Translations under genes and position numbers: made by a program
Shown: piece by piece, positions 3,656-5,156 of the stretch
Numbering within the stretch: position 1 is the stretch's first letter
Layout: the number at the start of each line of letters is the position of its first letter
Assembly (NCBI GenBank): GCA_905215965.1
Contig: CAJMSD010000029.1
Location: 1-5,156, forward strand
Direction of reading: 5' to 3'
DNA length: 5,156 nt
From: an uncultured bacterium
Lineage (GTDB): Bacteria; Bacillota; Clostridia; Oscillospirales; Ruminococcaceae
Notes under the pieces: model-generated
What the model saw: the letters and a program-made list of their open reading frames with translations, nothing else
The model's database searches: none
Told to the model about the DNA's origin: nothing

Positions 3656-5028
3656 CGGAAAATTACCGGCAGGTTTGCGCTTATCTTGAAGCGCGATACC
3701 CGGAAATCGATGGCTACGACTTCTACCGTGATATTTTCCCGAACAACGAAAACGCCGGAGAGCTGCATGAGGATTTTTCTCACCCCAATGCAATTTATCT
3801 CTACAAGGACGAGCAAGACCCGAAGCGACGTGCGCTGCGGCGCAGAATTATGCTCAATGATACATGGGAAGAAGATTACACGGAGTTCATAGAAGAAAAC
3901 CCAATGACTTTGTGCAGCGGCTTGACGTATCACAGCAGAGCGAACCGGCTCAAAGACGCGCAGTGTATGAATGCGCTGATCTTCGATCTGGACGGTGTGG
4001 GACTGAATGAAATCCAAAGTTTGTTTTTGCGCTTTGGCGGTGATCCGAACGAGCTGCGCCGGCTGCCTATGCCGACTTACCTTGTTGCGTCCGGCAGTGG
4101 ACTACACATTTACTACGTGTTCGATAAGCCGATAGATTTATACCCGAATATAAAATTACAGCTGAAATCTTTGAAATACGACCTGACTTTCCGAATGTGG
4201 GACTACAAAGGCACGACGCAGGTCGAGGAAATTCAGTACCAGAGCATTAACCAAAGCTTTCGCATGGTGGGCAGCACCAACGCAAAGTACGGGTCTGTAA
4301 TCCGGGCATTTCGTACCGGCGAGCGCGTGACGTTGGAATATTTGAACGGTTATGCCAAGGAAAAGAACCGCGTAAATCTAAAAAAGCCCTTCAGACCCTC
4401 TCAGATGCGTTTAGAGGAGGCAAAGGAGAAATATCCCGACTGGTATCAAAGAACGGTCGTAGAGGGGCACAGAGAGCCAAAGAAGTGGGATATAAAGGGC
4501 AAGCAGGGCTATGCACTTTACGATTGGTGGCTAAACCACGTAAACGAGATAAAAGGCGGGCACAGATATTTCTTCCTCATGTGCATGGCAATTTACGCTT
4601 GCAAATGTGACGTGCCGAAGAAAAAGCTGCGCGAGGACATGAAAAAAGCCGTGGCAGAGCTTGAACGCGTAGAGCACCGTAATCCGGACGGCAGCGAAGA
4701 CCACATGCACCCGGAGGATATTAAAAGCGCTATGGAAGCCTACGACAAGGCGTATTATAACTTCACGATCAACGACATCGAGCATTTGACCGATGTGCGT
4801 ATCGAGAGGAATAAGAGAAATGGTCGTAAGCAAGAGCTACATTTGAGGTTGGCGCGAGGACAACTTGCTATCTTAAAAGATGCTGGAGAATGTTCACAAG
4901 GTCGCCCATCGGCAAAGAAAAAGGTCGAGGAATATTTTGAAGTGTTCCCGGATTGTCCCCCTAAAGAAGCTGCGGCTGCACTTGAGGTTTCGGTATCGAC
5001 CATTTACAAGTATCATAAGTACCGTTAA
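3649..5028 (+). CDS. rep: AEP-superfamily primase-type plasmid replication protein
   Basis: This 459-residue initiator would make the primer for plasmid replication. Residues 108-116 (NALIFDLDG) hold the acidic DxD pair (D113, D115) expected of archaeo-eukaryotic-type primases. Residues 144-157 (YLVASGSGLHIYYV) hold the SGSG-x-H motif with H153, and QSFRMVGSTNAK (203-214) fits the third motif region. Residues about 300-330 (EIKGGHRYFFLMCMAIYACKC) resemble the PriCT helical module found after such primases. The C-terminus (437-459, PPKEAAAALEVSVSTIYKYHKYR) is a helix-turn-helix likely to bind the origin. ColE2-type Rep has the same general plan and acts at an origin just after its gene; the tandem repeats fill that place here. 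The start is GTG 3649 (AGAGG 8 nt upstream) or, less likely, GTG 3640; both overlap the preceding gene. Assignment to the superfamily is by motif. Confidence 0.87.
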   Translation: MVTENYRQVCAYLEARYPEIDGYDFYRDIFPNNENAGELHEDFSHPNAIYLYKDEQDPKRRALRRRIMLNDTWEEDYTEFIEENPMTLCSGLTYHSRANRLKDAQCMNALIFDLDGVGLNEIQSLFLRFGGDPNELRRLPMPTYLVASGSGLHIYYVFDKPIDLYPNIKLQLKSLKYDLTFRMWDYKGTTQVEEIQYQSINQSFRMVGSTNAKYGSVIRAFRTGERVTLEYLNGYAKEKNRVNLKKPFRPSQMRLEEAKEKYPDWYQRTVVEGHREPKKWDIKGKQGYALYDWWLNHVNEIKGGHRYFFLMCMAIYACKCDVPKKKLREDMKKAVAELERVEHRNPDGSEDHMHPEDIKSAMEAYDKAYYNFTINDIEHLTDVRIERNKRNGRKQELHLRLARGQLAILKDAGECSQGRPSAKKKVEEYFEVFPDCPPKEAAAALEVSVSTIYKYHKYR

Positions 5029-5055
5029 ATGCCCGGACAAAACGTCCGGGCATTT
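5027..5055. terminator. Terminator overlapping the rep stop codon
   Basis: AAATGCCCGGAC (5027-5038) and GTCCGGGCATTT (5044-5055) form a perfect 12-bp stem with a 5-nt loop; the stem starts within the TAA stop of rep. The T-run is short (TTT, then another T5 at 5065), but symmetric A/T flanks suggest it works in both directions. It would end the mob-rep transcript before the tandem repeats. Confidence 0.85.
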
Positions 5056-5056
5056 G

Positions 5057-5074
5057 TACGGAAATTTTTCCGTA
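5057..5074. repeat. 8-bp inverted repeat at the edge of the tandem repeats
   Basis: TACGGAAA (5057-5064) and TTTCCGTA (5067-5074) are perfect complements separated by TT. The right half is the CCGTAAA start of repeat copy A; copy B lacks the left half. It could be a dimer-binding site at the border of the putative origin, for example for Rep. Confidence 0.6.
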
Positions 5075-5127
5075 AACTCATTGATAATCTAAGCCCCCGT
5101 ATAGGGTACGGGGTTACTGGGTGTTTT
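5065..5127. repeat. 63-bp tandem repeat, copy A (spans the circle junction)
   Basis: This copy matches 66-128 at 60 of 63 positions; the only difference is CTC (5077-5079) in place of TCT (78-80). On the circle it occupies 5065-5085 plus 1-42, and copy B follows with a period of 86 bp, leaving a 23-nt AT-rich spacer (43-65). Each unit has a T-run, CCGTAAA, ATTGATAATCTAAG, and a perfect inverted repeat CCCCGTA-TAGGG-TACGGGG (5095-5113, equal to 10-28), ending TTACTGGGTGTTTT. It lies directly downstream of rep. I infer an origin or copy-control element; no protein-binding consensus is recognised. Confidence 0.85.
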
Positions 5128-5156
5128 GAGGTCCAACATTCGCATATATTTTTTTC
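5086..5156. repeat. Terminal direct duplication (circle closure)
   Basis: These 71 bases are identical to bases 1-71. An exact duplicate at the two ends of a small plasmid-like sequence is the usual signature of a circular molecule assembled with overlapping ends, giving a unit length of about 5085 bp. The joined sequence is sensible: the 63-bp repeat cut by position 1 becomes complete across the junction. A true linear molecule with direct terminal repeats is possible but less likely given the plasmid gene content. Confidence 0.88.

Noticed and set aside
4753..4758. Minus-strand TATAAT inside rep as an antisense promoter
   Set aside because: No -35-like sequence is found at the right distance, and it lies too far from the rep start for an antisense copy-control RNA.

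Overview
The window reads as one complete small circular plasmid, opened at an arbitrary point. The last 71 bases (5086-5156) repeat bases 1-71 exactly, as expected when a circular molecule is assembled with a terminal overlap; removing one copy leaves a circle of about 5085 bp. It is compact, with strong AGGAGG-type ribosome binding sites, touching or overlapping genes and some GTG/TTG starts. These traits and the protein families suggest Bacillota, probably an anaerobic gut Clostridia-like host. The host is an inference; nothing in the window fixes it. I see no resistance, bacteriocin or metabolic cargo.

Layout. (1) About 5056-5085 joined to 1-390 is a gene-free region. It holds a bidirectional terminator after rep, an 8-bp inverted repeat, two tandem 63-bp repeats each with a perfect 7-bp-stem palindrome, and then a series of hairpins, one nearly 30 bp long. 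I take it to be the replication-control region or origin. (2) 393-997, minus strand: a BrnT/BrnA type II toxin-antitoxin operon with its terminator on the left; its promoter and a perfect 15-bp-arm operator lie at 1024-1069. (3) 1070-1384: an intergenic stretch full of GC-rich hairpins, a near-consensus sigma-70 promoter bracketed by a 10-bp inverted repeat, and a cluster of dyads just before mobC that is the best candidate oriT. (4) 1385-5028, plus strand: mobC, mobA relaxase, a MobB-like coiled-coil membrane protein that starts inside mobA, a helix-turn-helix/coiled-coil protein resembling single-protein plasmid partition factors (pSK1 Par/DUF536-like), and a primase-type (AEP superfamily) replication protein. 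These genes could be one operon from the promoter at 1245-1274.

How it works together (inference). MobC and MobA nick oriT, and the MobB-like protein may help link the relaxosome to the membrane and a helper conjugation machinery. The AEP Rep primes replication, probably at the repeats just downstream of its own gene, an arrangement reminiscent of ColE2. The HTH/coiled-coil protein and BrnTA would add stability. The most striking signal is an array of TCGCAAAC/GTTTGCGA octamers, phased at about 10-14 bp, inside the HTH/coiled-coil gene. A 20-nt element there recurs in two different reading frames, so the DNA itself, not the peptide, appears to be the conserved object: a coding-embedded centromere, iteron array or operator.
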